Below, in pieces: positions 54,868 through 61,978 of a DNA stretch of 64,000 bases. This DNA is from Maridesulfovibrio bastinii DSM 16055 (GTDB lineage: Bacteria; Desulfobacterota; Desulfovibrionia; Desulfovibrionales; Desulfovibrionaceae), in assembly GCF_000429985.1 (NCBI RefSeq), contig NZ_KE387015.1:47499-111498 (forward strand). Direction: 5' to 3'. The notes beneath the pieces are model-generated. The model ran no database searches. It was given only the letters and a program-made list of their open reading frames with translations, and was not told the DNA's origin. Made by a program: the position numbers and the translations under genes. The stretch's first letter is position 1. Each line of letters starts with the position of its first letter.

Positions 54868-57354
54868 TCAGGACCATTCAAATTTATTTCCGCCTTTTCC
54901 CTTGGCCTTATAAGCCGCGGTATCAGCTCTTTTGAGAACATCAGAAGCTTTTTCTCCGGGCCTTAGCACAGCAAGTCCACCACTGACGGTAACCCTGCCG
55001 GAAAACTCTTTCTCAGCCCTCAGGCGGATACGTTCCGCTATTTTCTGAAGGCCTTCAGCCCTCACTTCAGTAACTATAGCCGCAAACTCATCACCGCCGT
55101 ATCGGCAGGGAAAATCCATTCCGGCCCGCAATTCCTCTTTGAGGATTCTTCCTACTGAACGAAGTATTTTATCCCCTGCAAGGTGGCCCTCAGTGTCATT
55201 GACATTTTTAAATCCGTCAAGATCAAAGAACATGAGTCCGAAGGCTCTTCCGGTTCTATCACTGCGCGCAATTTCACGGTGCAGAAGTGAATTGAACTGA
55301 CTGTGATTGAAGAGTTCTGTAAGCCCGTCAAAGACAGCCTGTTTTTTAAGCTTGTCCTCCAGCCTTCTTATAGGTGTAAGGTCACGAGCTACAATAAGAA
55401 ATCTGTCACCGCCTTCTTCACCAAGACTGCTTATAACAAGCTCAAATGGAAGCCCTGAAGATTCAGTTCTGCTCAGGGTGACTTCAATAATATTTTTACC
55501 GTGCGAAAGGACTTCAGGGCCCCATCTCCCGGTAAAAGTCTCAGATGGGCTGGCGATATCAAAAAGATTACGGCCAAGAAAAATCTTTGAAAAACGAGAT
55601 GAGGCGTAGCCGATGTTACCGCGTTTGTCGACAGTGAAAACTATATCCTTCATGGAATCCAGAAGCCCCTCAAGAAAATCCCGTTCCTTGAGCGACTGGA
55701 CCTGAGCTTCAGATACTTCCCGGATGTCCTCCATTATGACGGTCACTCCGGAATCACTGTTCTTCATATTTTTATGGGCCGAAAGATACAGGCATGAGTC
55801 TTTAGGAGCTCCGCCGGTGCGGAGTCTTCCACATTGAATTTTGCTGAATGCTTTTTTATTTTCAGAATTGAGAAAGACATCCCACCTGCTGCCAAGGCTG
55901 GAATTTATACCCATTTCAACCAGTTTTTTAAAATCACTTTCCCCGCTGGCTCCTGCCCCGCCGAGCATTCTGGACATCTGATCGTTCATATCCTTCAAGC
56001 GGCCCTTATTATCAAGGGTAGCTATTGCCAGTGGCAGGCTTTCCAGAGTCTGTGCTCTATCTTCCAGTAAAAACTGCTTTGCGCTATAATGTTCGTAGCT
56101 CTGACCGACAAAACGCAGATAAAGATTTAAATCTTCAATGTCATTTTCCGAAATTTCACTTCTTTCAAGGCGAAGCTCACCAAGCTTGATGCGGTGGCTG
56201 AATATTTCTCTGCGAAAAGTATCGGACTGCCATTTGATTTCCTCTTCCCTGAGGCCGGAACCTAAACGGCTTACCCCGGCATCCCCTTCTGATCTATAAA
56301 GGCTGAACTCTTTACTGTGTGGTGATTTTAAAGCCAGTTCCCAGTTTGAAATATCCCAGTTAAGCTTTAAGTGCCGTGAAATTATTCTGGAGATTGTATC
56401 CAGTCCGCCTTCAGCTGTGAGGAGTTCCAGACTTAGAAAATAACTAGCCTGTAAATTTTTTATGCTGTGCTCATAGTAAGGAGTTTCGCTTTTGTTCTCA
56501 CTCATCCCGAGAGTAGCAAGCATGGACTTGAATTTAGTCCTGCAGACATCCCTGAATCCCTCCAGATCTTCTTCGCACATGTTGAGGGAATTTTGGAGCA
56601 GGCTTTCAAATTGAAGCACGTTGAAAGGAGCCGCGGCCCCTCCAATTTCCATTTCAGCCCATCTGGTGGCAAGTATTACAGCTTTGGTCTGAGGATCGTG
56701 GGAATCGAGATTTAAGATATCATGATGTTTTTTAATGGCAGGACAATCCAGAGCTTTCACTTTCCAGTGATTAAGAAGGGTCTGGCTCAAATCGCCATGA
56801 TTCATGCCCCAGACTTTTTCTTCCTCCTCGATCTGTCCGGAATAAAGAAAAGTAAGATTTTTCATTCGATCAAGACCGGGCAGCTCTTCGGGCGCATTGC
56901 AACCTAAAAAGAACAGTCCGATATCCTTGAGCAGGCAGCACAGATAGACTCTGTCGGCATGGTCGGGGCATATTCTGGAAGCTATAAGATTTGCAGCGAT
57001 GGCTCCCCATACGGTGATGAGCCAGTCTTCATAGATATCATATCCATCAATAGTAAGGTTAGAACAGATATGTTTCTGAAAAGTTACGGTAACAGCAAGA
57101 TTGAGGAGCTCCCTTGTTCCAAGAACAATGGCAGCCCTCTTCAAATCCGAAATTTCCTGAGAAAGGCCATAAAATGGAGAATTAACCAGATTCAGTATGG
57201 TTGTAGAAAGAGCCGGGTCCATGCTGATAATTTTGCCGAGCACCGCAAAATCCGGTTCAGGTTTTGCTGCCTCCTCCATAAGATTCAACATTACAGGAGG
57301 AAAACTGAGCTTCATGATCTTATGAGGAGATTCAAGAATATCTTCAAGGCTCAT
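54868..57354 (-). CDS. HDOD-PAS-GGDEF signalling protein (predicted diguanylate cyclase)
   Basis: 828 residues. The N-terminus (about 10-210) is an HDOD domain (LSFPPVMLNLMEEAA, LSTTILNLVNSPFYGL, VLGTRELLNLAV). A middle region has two PAS-like segments (TLESLPLAIATLDNKGRLKDMN and LLDSMKDIVFTVDKRGNIGYASS). The end is a GGDEF domain with FDGLTELFNHSQFN, FFDLDGFKNVND and CRYGGDEFAAIV, so catalytic residues are intact. The inhibitory RxxD site is absent (AGMD at that place), so no product feedback is expected through it. It would make c-di-GMP in response to a PAS-sensed cue. It is the last gene of an operon with menaquinone-related genes. Confidence 0.93.
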   Translation of the reverse strand: MSLEDILESPHKIMKLSFPPVMLNLMEEAAKPEPDFAVLGKIISMDPALSTTILNLVNSPFYGLSQEISDLKRAAIVLGTRELLNLAVTVTFQKHICSNLTIDGYDIYEDWLITVWGAIAANLIASRICPDHADRVYLCCLLKDIGLFFLGCNAPEELPGLDRMKNLTFLYSGQIEEEEKVWGMNHGDLSQTLLNHWKVKALDCPAIKKHHDILNLDSHDPQTKAVILATRWAEMEIGGAAAPFNVLQFESLLQNSLNMCEEDLEGFRDVCRTKFKSMLATLGMSENKSETPYYEHSIKNLQASYFLSLELLTAEGGLDTISRIISRHLKLNWDISNWELALKSPHSKEFSLYRSEGDAGVSRLGSGLREEEIKWQSDTFRREIFSHRIKLGELRLERSEISENDIEDLNLYLRFVGQSYEHYSAKQFLLEDRAQTLESLPLAIATLDNKGRLKDMNDQMSRMLGGAGASGESDFKKLVEMGINSSLGSRWDVFLNSENKKAFSKIQCGRLRTGGAPKDSCLYLSAHKNMKNSDSGVTVIMEDIREVSEAQVQSLKERDFLEGLLDSMKDIVFTVDKRGNIGYASSRFSKIFLGRNLFDIASPSETFTGRWGPEVLSHGKNIIEVTLSRTESSGLPFELVISSLGEEGGDRFLIVARDLTPIRRLEDKLKKQAVFDGLTELFNHSQFNSLLHREIARSDRTGRAFGLMFFDLDGFKNVNDTEGHLAGDKILRSVGRILKEELRAGMDFPCRYGGDEFAAIVTEVRAEGLQKIAERIRLRAEKEFSGRVTVSGGLAVLRPGEKASDVLKRADTAAYKAKGKGGNKFEWS

Positions 57355-57382
57355 GGCTTTCAGCTCCTTTATGACTCACAGT

Positions 57383-58351
57383 CTATTTGCTACGGGTTAA
57401 TACATAATCCGCGGCATGCCCGAGAATGAGTTTTTCAGGAGAGTCGGGCAACGGCGCGAGGCTCTGTTTCGCTTTTTCAACATAGTCGGCGGCAAACTGC
57501 CTTGTCTGTTGTCCAAGACCTTTTTCCCTGATTCGACCGACAATTTCACTTCGGCGGTCTTCACTAAGGGTCATGGCCTTTAATCCGGCAAGAAGCTCCT
57601 CCGCTTCTTCCCTTTCTAACATTTCAAGCAAAAGAATCAAAGGTAAAGTAATTTTACCTTCTTTAAGGTCTCCGCCTTCCGGTTTTCCGGTATCGTCAGA
57701 AGGAGATTCATAATCAAGAGCATCGTCAACAAGCTGAAAAGCTATGCCCATATTGAGGCCGAAATTTCCAAGGGCATCTTCAATTTCCGAATCATCACAG
57801 GCAATAGCAGCACCAAGACGGCAGGAAGTTTCAATAAGGCGGGCAGTCTTGCCTATTATTATTTCCATGTAGGTATCACGGCTTGCCACAGGCTCTGAAA
57901 TATGTGCTATTTCACGAATTTCTCCCTGAGCTGTAGCCATAATGCCATCGGCAAGAATCATACTGATACGTGATTTTCCATATCTGGAACCGATAAGATT
58001 CGCCAGAGCCAGCAGAACGTCCCCGGCAAGGACCGTCTCAGTAACTCCGAAAACAAGGTGTGCGGCTTTTCTGCCTCTTCTCAAATCTGCATCGTCAAGA
58101 ATATCGTCATGTATCAGCGTGGCAGCGTGCAGCAGTTCGAGTGAACAGGCCAAAGGATAAATATCCTCTGAAGCATAACCGAGTGACCTTGCACTGAGCA
58201 GCGTCAGCACAGGGCGGATACGCTTGCCCGGAGCGAGAAGGACGTGTTGCGCAACATCCCTGACAAGACCTTCCATCCTGTCTGTTTCGCTTTTAAGAAA
58301 ACAGTTGATATTCGGTAATTCCTGCTGAAAATATTGTAATAGCTCTGTCAT
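57383..58351 (-). CDS. Long-chain polyprenyl diphosphate synthase
   Basis: 322 residues, all-helical isoprenoid synthase. The first Asp-rich motif is in LIHDDILDDADLRRG and the second in FQLVDDALDYES; PGKRIRPVLTLLSAR is the conserved basic region for the allylic substrate and isopentenyl diphosphate. It elongates prenyl diphosphates, most likely for the menaquinone side chain, given the futalosine hydrolase gene 55 nt upstream. Small residues before the first DDxxD cannot fix product length by eye. It is in a four-gene minus-strand operon. Confidence 0.92.
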   Translation of the reverse strand: MTELLQYFQQELPNINCFLKSETDRMEGLVRDVAQHVLLAPGKRIRPVLTLLSARSLGYASEDIYPLACSLELLHAATLIHDDILDDADLRRGRKAAHLVFGVTETVLAGDVLLALANLIGSRYGKSRISMILADGIMATAQGEIREIAHISEPVASRDTYMEIIIGKTARLIETSCRLGAAIACDDSEIEDALGNFGLNMGIAFQLVDDALDYESPSDDTGKPEGGDLKEGKITLPLILLLEMLEREEAEELLAGLKAMTLSEDRRSEIVGRIREKGLGQQTRQFAADYVEKAKQSLAPLPDSPEKLILGHAADYVLTRSK

Positions 58352-58406
58352 TGAATCCAGGATTCCAATTTACGGTAGTTGATAAACGCTTCGATAAGCC
58401 CGCATC

Positions 58407-59096
58407 TCAAAAAAGACTTGAGCAGACACTTCCAAGCTTGCCAAAAGCAGCACCAAGATTCCAGTCTTCGGCTCTGCGTGACCCCACAAGGTTCGAGATC
58501 GTCCGCACCTCACACACGGGAAGGCCTTTCAAAGCACATCCATAGGCGACTGCAAACCCCTCCATATTTTCAATACCGGCGTCATACTTTTTCAGTAAAA
58601 CGTCTGCGCCTTCGGCACTCCCGGTAACTCCGCTGACTGTCAGGCTCACCGCAGTGTCAATATTTTCAGGATTTTTCAGGCCCAGCTTTGTAAAATCTGT
58701 TTCAAGCCCGACCCTATCCCAAATATCTTCACCAGCCGCTCTTCCTAAACAAAAGCCGATCCCTCCAGGATCGATGCCGCCAGCTCTTTTCAGCCCGTAT
58801 TCGGGCCATATTTCAGTCTTAACAAAACAGGCCGAACCCACCGGATACACATCGGGAAGGAATGTTCCGGCAACGCCGGCAACAACTGCCCCGCAAAATT
58901 CAGCTCCCGCCAGAGCCGAACCAAGGGCCAGTGCAGCATTCACAACACCGATTCCTGTAACCAACAACAGACACTCACGCCCTTTGACATGATGCGCTGC
59001 AACCCTGCCCTGCTCAAGCCGCGGTAAAGCACCAAGTCCGCCGATAGCGGCCTTCATTTCTTTTACCGTGGCGGTGATGAACAGGACAGGCTTCAT
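58407..59096 (-). CDS. mqnB: Futalosine hydrolase
   Basis: 229 residues, a phosphorylase/nucleosidase-like fold. GIGVVNAALALGSAL near the N-terminus and ENMEGFAVAYGCALKGLPVCEVRTISNLVG with a closing WNL are the hallmarks of MqnB. It cleaves hypoxanthine from futalosine in the alternative menaquinone pathway that many sulfate reducers use. No other mqn gene is in the window. It begins 8 nt after the upstream dehydrogenase stop, whose end supplies GGAG. An MTA/SAH nucleosidase is the main alternative but fits the C-terminal motif less well. Confidence 0.92.
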   Translation of the reverse strand: MKPVLFITATVKEMKAAIGGLGALPRLEQGRVAAHHVKGRECLLLVTGIGVVNAALALGSALAGAEFCGAVVAGVAGTFLPDVYPVGSACFVKTEIWPEYGLKRAGGIDPGGIGFCLGRAAGEDIWDRVGLETDFTKLGLKNPENIDTAVSLTVSGVTGSAEGADVLLKKYDAGIENMEGFAVAYGCALKGLPVCEVRTISNLVGSRRAEDWNLGAAFGKLGSVCSSLF

Positions 59097-59104
59097 ATAT
59101 ACTT

Positions 59105-60415
59105 TTACAGTCTCCAGTAAGAAATACCGGCATCAGTGAGTTCTTTGGGGTCAAAGAAACCTTTGACATCAATAACAACTGCTTTATCCGGATTCTTGAA
59201 AAGAGCCTTGATTTCTTCCGGTCCGAAAGATTTGTACTGATCATGGGAAACAGCAAGGATTACTGCTTCAAGATCATGCAACTCTTCCATCGAAACTAAT
59301 TCGAGTCCGTATTCTTCCTTTGCTTCTTCAGGATCAGCTAAAGGATCATGCACAAGAACATTCACTCCAAAGGAACGCAATTCTTCAACAACGTCAACAA
59401 CTTTGGTGTTTCTGAGATCAGGAACATTCTCTTTAAATGTAAGACCGAGAATAGCCACACGGGAATTCTTGACCACACTTTCACCGTTTATCATCTGTTT
59501 TACAGTAGTATCAGCGATAAATTTACCCATAGAATCATTGATTTTTCTACCGGCAAGAATGACCTGAGGGTGGTAACCGATCTCTTCAGCTTTGGTAGTC
59601 AGGTAATAGGGATCAACACCAATGCAGTGTCCACCGACCAGACCCGGCCTGAAAGGCAGAAAGTTCCATTTGGTTCCGGAAGCTTCAAGAACGTCAAGAG
59701 TATCAATTCCCAGTCTGTCAAATATAAGGGCAAGCTCATTCATAAGAGCTATATTCAGGTCACGCTGGGTATTTTCAATAACTTTAGCGGCTTCAGCCAC
59801 TTTTATTGAAGATGCGCGGTGTGTTCCGGCAGTAATAACGCTGCCGTACAGTTTTTCAAGAAGGTCGGCGCAGGCTTCATCATTACCGGAAACAACCTTT
59901 ACGATTGTCTGGAGGGTATGTTCCCTGTCACCGGGATTGATGCGTTCCGGAGAATATCCCACGCTGAATTCAGATCCGAATTTCAAACCTGATTCCTTTT
60001 CAAGAATGGGAACGCACAAATCTTCGGTAAGTCCGGGATAAACTGTTGATTCGTATGCAACCACAGTTCCCTTGGACATATTCTGTCCAACAGTCTTTGA
60101 TGCGCCCACAACAGGGGTAAGATCGGGATTACGGCTTTTATCAATGGGAGTAGGAACCGCAACAATGATTACCCCGGCCTCTTTAAGCCTTGCAGGGTCG
60201 CTGGTGAATTCAAGATACTGGTTGAAATCAGCATCAAGAACTTCAGCAGTACGGTCGTAACCTTCTTCAAGTTCCTTGACTCTCTTTTCAGAGATATCAA
60301 AACCGATAACCTTAAACTTACGTCCAAATGCCACAGCAAGTGGCAGTCCAACATAGCCAAGACCTACTATGGCTATTGGAGTTTCTTTATTTTCTATACT
60401 TTCATACGTAATCAT
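59105..60415 (-). CDS. UDP-sugar 6-dehydrogenase (UDP-N-acetylhexosamine type)
   Basis: 436 residues. The Rossmann motif VGLGYVGLPLAVAFG, EVLDADFNQYLEF region, VAEAAKVIENTQRDLNIALMNELA and the catalytic Cys in GGHCIGVDPYYLT define the UDP-glucose/GDP-mannose dehydrogenase family. The C-terminal domain has LGLTFKENVPDLRNTK. The wording of these motifs favours the Vi-polysaccharide/WbpO-type UDP-GalNAc or UDP-GlcNAc dehydrogenases, providing uronic acids for surface polysaccharide. It is first in an operon whose other genes concern quinones and signalling, so polysaccharide genes must lie elsewhere. AGGAAGAATTAA precedes the ATG. Confidence 0.9.
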   Translation of the reverse strand: MITYESIENKETPIAIVGLGYVGLPLAVAFGRKFKVIGFDISEKRVKELEEGYDRTAEVLDADFNQYLEFTSDPARLKEAGVIIVAVPTPIDKSRNPDLTPVVGASKTVGQNMSKGTVVAYESTVYPGLTEDLCVPILEKESGLKFGSEFSVGYSPERINPGDREHTLQTIVKVVSGNDEACADLLEKLYGSVITAGTHRASSIKVAEAAKVIENTQRDLNIALMNELALIFDRLGIDTLDVLEASGTKWNFLPFRPGLVGGHCIGVDPYYLTTKAEEIGYHPQVILAGRKINDSMGKFIADTTVKQMINGESVVKNSRVAILGLTFKENVPDLRNTKVVDVVEELRSFGVNVLVHDPLADPEEAKEEYGLELVSMEELHDLEAVILAVSHDQYKSFGPEEIKALFKNPDKAVVIDVKGFFDPKELTDAGISYWRL

Positions 60416-60498
60416 TTAATTCTTCCTGGTTTGTATTTTTTCAAAATCTCAAAGCAGGCGGGGTGGACAACGCCGTCGCTCACAGATAAATATTGCTT

Positions 60499-60708
60499 AT
60501 GAGTATTAACTGGTCCTACCTTATATCGGCTCTCGGACTTGCCTTCATGATTGAAGGCATACCTTATTTTATTTTTTCAGAACGCATGCCCATGATCCTG
60601 CTCAATCTTGTGCAGAAAGGGCCAAAACAGCTTCGCATACTAGGCCTAATTGCGATGATTCTAGGGCTGCTCCTGATCTCGCTTGGAAAATCTATTGCTG
60701 AACTTTAA
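60499..60708 (+). CDS. Small membrane protein, DUF2065 family
   Basis: 69 residues with two helices (YLISALGLAFMIEGIPYFIF and LRILGLIAMILGLLLISLG) joined by a short basic turn (QKGPKQLR). This is the DUF2065/YjeT plan, a family without a known role that often lies next to protease-regulator genes; that context is absent here. The ATG is chosen over a TTG 6 nt upstream. No clear ribosome site is visible. It converges with ubiE at a 5-nt gap and diverges from the dehydrogenase gene. Confidence 0.8.
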   Translation: MSINWSYLISALGLAFMIEGIPYFIFSERMPMILLNLVQKGPKQLRILGLIAMILGLLLISLGKSIAEL

Positions 60709-60713
60709 AGCTT

Positions 60714-61445
60714 TTATTCGGCTTTTTCAGCTACGTGAATATAAACTATACCGGATAATAAAGGAATAAACATCACTCTGCTGAAACCGGCTTTGCGAAG
60801 TTCCTCTCCAAGTGACCTTTCGTCAGGAAAAGCCTTAATGGTATCAGCAAGATATGTATATGCCCCGCTGTCTCCGGAAATAATTCTCCCGATAAAAGGA
60901 AGAACTTTGTTCAGGTAAAAATTGTATACACCTTTCCAGATTCTCTTTTTGCCGGAGCCGAATTCAAGGATGCAGAAACGTGCTCCAGGCTTGAGGGTGC
61001 GCAATATTTCCTTATACACTTCCGCACGGGGAAGAATATTTCTTATACCAAAAGAAATTGTGGCTCCATCAAGACAATTGTCAGGCAGCGGGATAATTTT
61101 ACCATCCGCCTGAACAGCGGCAATATGTTTTCCTCTAACTGGTTCATGTTTGCCGTCAAGCTTTTTACGCTTTCCGCAATGAAGCATCTGATAAGTAAAA
61201 TCCATAGCCAGCACACGGCAGTCCGGATACTGACGTAAAAGTTCTACCGAAACATCAAGAGTTCCGGCAGCAAGGTCAAGAATCAAACCGTTCTTTAATG
61301 GTTTGACCAGTCTTGCCAGACGATATCTCCAGTAGCAGTCCTGTCCGAGACTTAAAAAATGGTTCAGAAAATCATACCATCCAGCAATGCGGCCGAACAT
61401 TGCAGCAACTTTTCTGCCGTGTTCGGTTTGTCTGACTTCCGACAT
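60714..61445 (-). CDS. ubiE: Demethylmenaquinone methyltransferase
   Basis: 243 residues, class I SAM-dependent methyltransferase. Typical UbiE/MenG motifs are FGRIAGWYDFLNHFLSLGQD, LDLAAGTLDVSVELL (SAM site), ATISFGIRNI and RFCILEFG. It adds the C-2 methyl in the last step of menaquinone synthesis, completing the pathway hinted at by mqnB and the polyprenyl synthase nearby. Its ATG directly abuts the TAG of a 59-residue upstream gene (TAGATG), implying translational coupling. Confidence 0.94.
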   Translation of the reverse strand: MSEVRQTEHGRKVAAMFGRIAGWYDFLNHFLSLGQDCYWRYRLARLVKPLKNGLILDLAAGTLDVSVELLRQYPDCRVLAMDFTYQMLHCGKRKKLDGKHEPVRGKHIAAVQADGKIIPLPDNCLDGATISFGIRNILPRAEVYKEILRTLKPGARFCILEFGSGKKRIWKGVYNFYLNKVLPFIGRIISGDSGAYTYLADTIKAFPDERSLGEELRKAGFSRVMFIPLLSGIVYIHVAEKAE

Positions 61446-61625
61446 CTATTTGGAAGCTCCTTTCTCGCATGAATTTTCTTCCCCGCTTGAAATGGTCTTT
61501 AAGACATCATTATATATAGTATCAAAATTTTCAGAAAAATTGGATGGGGAAATACGACCGACTTCAATAAATTTTACAATTATTTCTTTGGCAACTTGAA
61601 GTGCCTGCTTCTGTAATTTTTCCAT
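61446..61625 (-). CDS. Small conserved-looking protein of unknown function, coupled to ubiE
   Basis: 59 residues: MEKLQKQALQVAKEIIVKFI, EVGRISPSNFSENFDTIYND, VLKTISSGEENSCEKGASK. It is predicted helical, charged, soluble and has a single Cys. GGGAGTTAAAA precedes the ATG at a good distance and the stop touches the ubiE start, so it is very likely translated. I do not recognise a family. The VGRISPSNF segment looks like a conserved turn. It may adjust ubiE expression or have its own role. Confidence 0.7.
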   Translation of the reverse strand: MEKLQKQALQVAKEIIVKFIEVGRISPSNFSENFDTIYNDVLKTISSGEENSCEKGASK

Positions 61626-61644
61626 TTTTAACTCCCATTTTAGA

Positions 61645-61805
61645 ATCTAAAAAACCCGCCCGGCGGGAAATGGCCACGACCTCCGCAGGTGGGCTCCGGG
61701 CGGGTAAAAAAGAAAAAAACCTTTTAAGCCCTTCTCTATTTTGAGAGGTCTTTATCACGAGAGCAACTGGTTAGTCGACCCGCTTATAGCCCCTATCCCG
61801 CCTGA
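61645..61805 (-). ncRNA. Hairpin-rich leader or small RNA with terminator-like end, identity unknown
   Basis: On the minus strand a GC-rich outer stem ACCCGCCCGG/CCGGGCGGGT (61654-61705, complement side reading CCGCCGGGCGGG) encloses an inner hairpin ACCT-GCGG-AGGT and is followed by T7. Upstream in transcription order lie a smaller hairpin (CCTCTC/GAGAAGG, about 61730-61748) with its own T tract, and AAC-CA-GTT within CGACTAACCAGTTGCTCTCG. The block differs sharply in composition from the AT-rich surroundings. It may be a small RNA, or an attenuator of the small gene and ubiE. It matches no RNA family I can name. Confidence 0.4.
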
Positions 61806-61916
61806 AAATAAAAAATATACCTCTCCAATCGCATTGTTCGAAATAAAAAATATAAATAAAAAATAATCTGTAACAAATTAACAAAACATTTCAAAAGGAA
61901 ACAACAAAATAATTAA

Positions 61917-61950
61917 ATAAAAAAAGAGACCGCGATAAACACGGTCCCTT
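61917..61950 (-). terminator. Intrinsic terminator of the acidic coiled-coil protein gene
   Basis: On the minus strand GGGACCG and CGGTCTC (stem with a G-U-rich loop) are followed by T7. Confidence 0.8.
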
Positions 61951-61978
61951 TAATTCTTTTTTAAATTTTATTCTGAAA

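Noticed and set aside
61645..61805. Considered as 6S RNA, SRP RNA or a ZTP riboswitch (GGTCGTGG ... CCGCC resembles its core)
   Set aside because: There is no SRP GNAR-loop segment or 6S bubble, and the ZTP core lacks the intervening hairpin and spacing; left as unknown.
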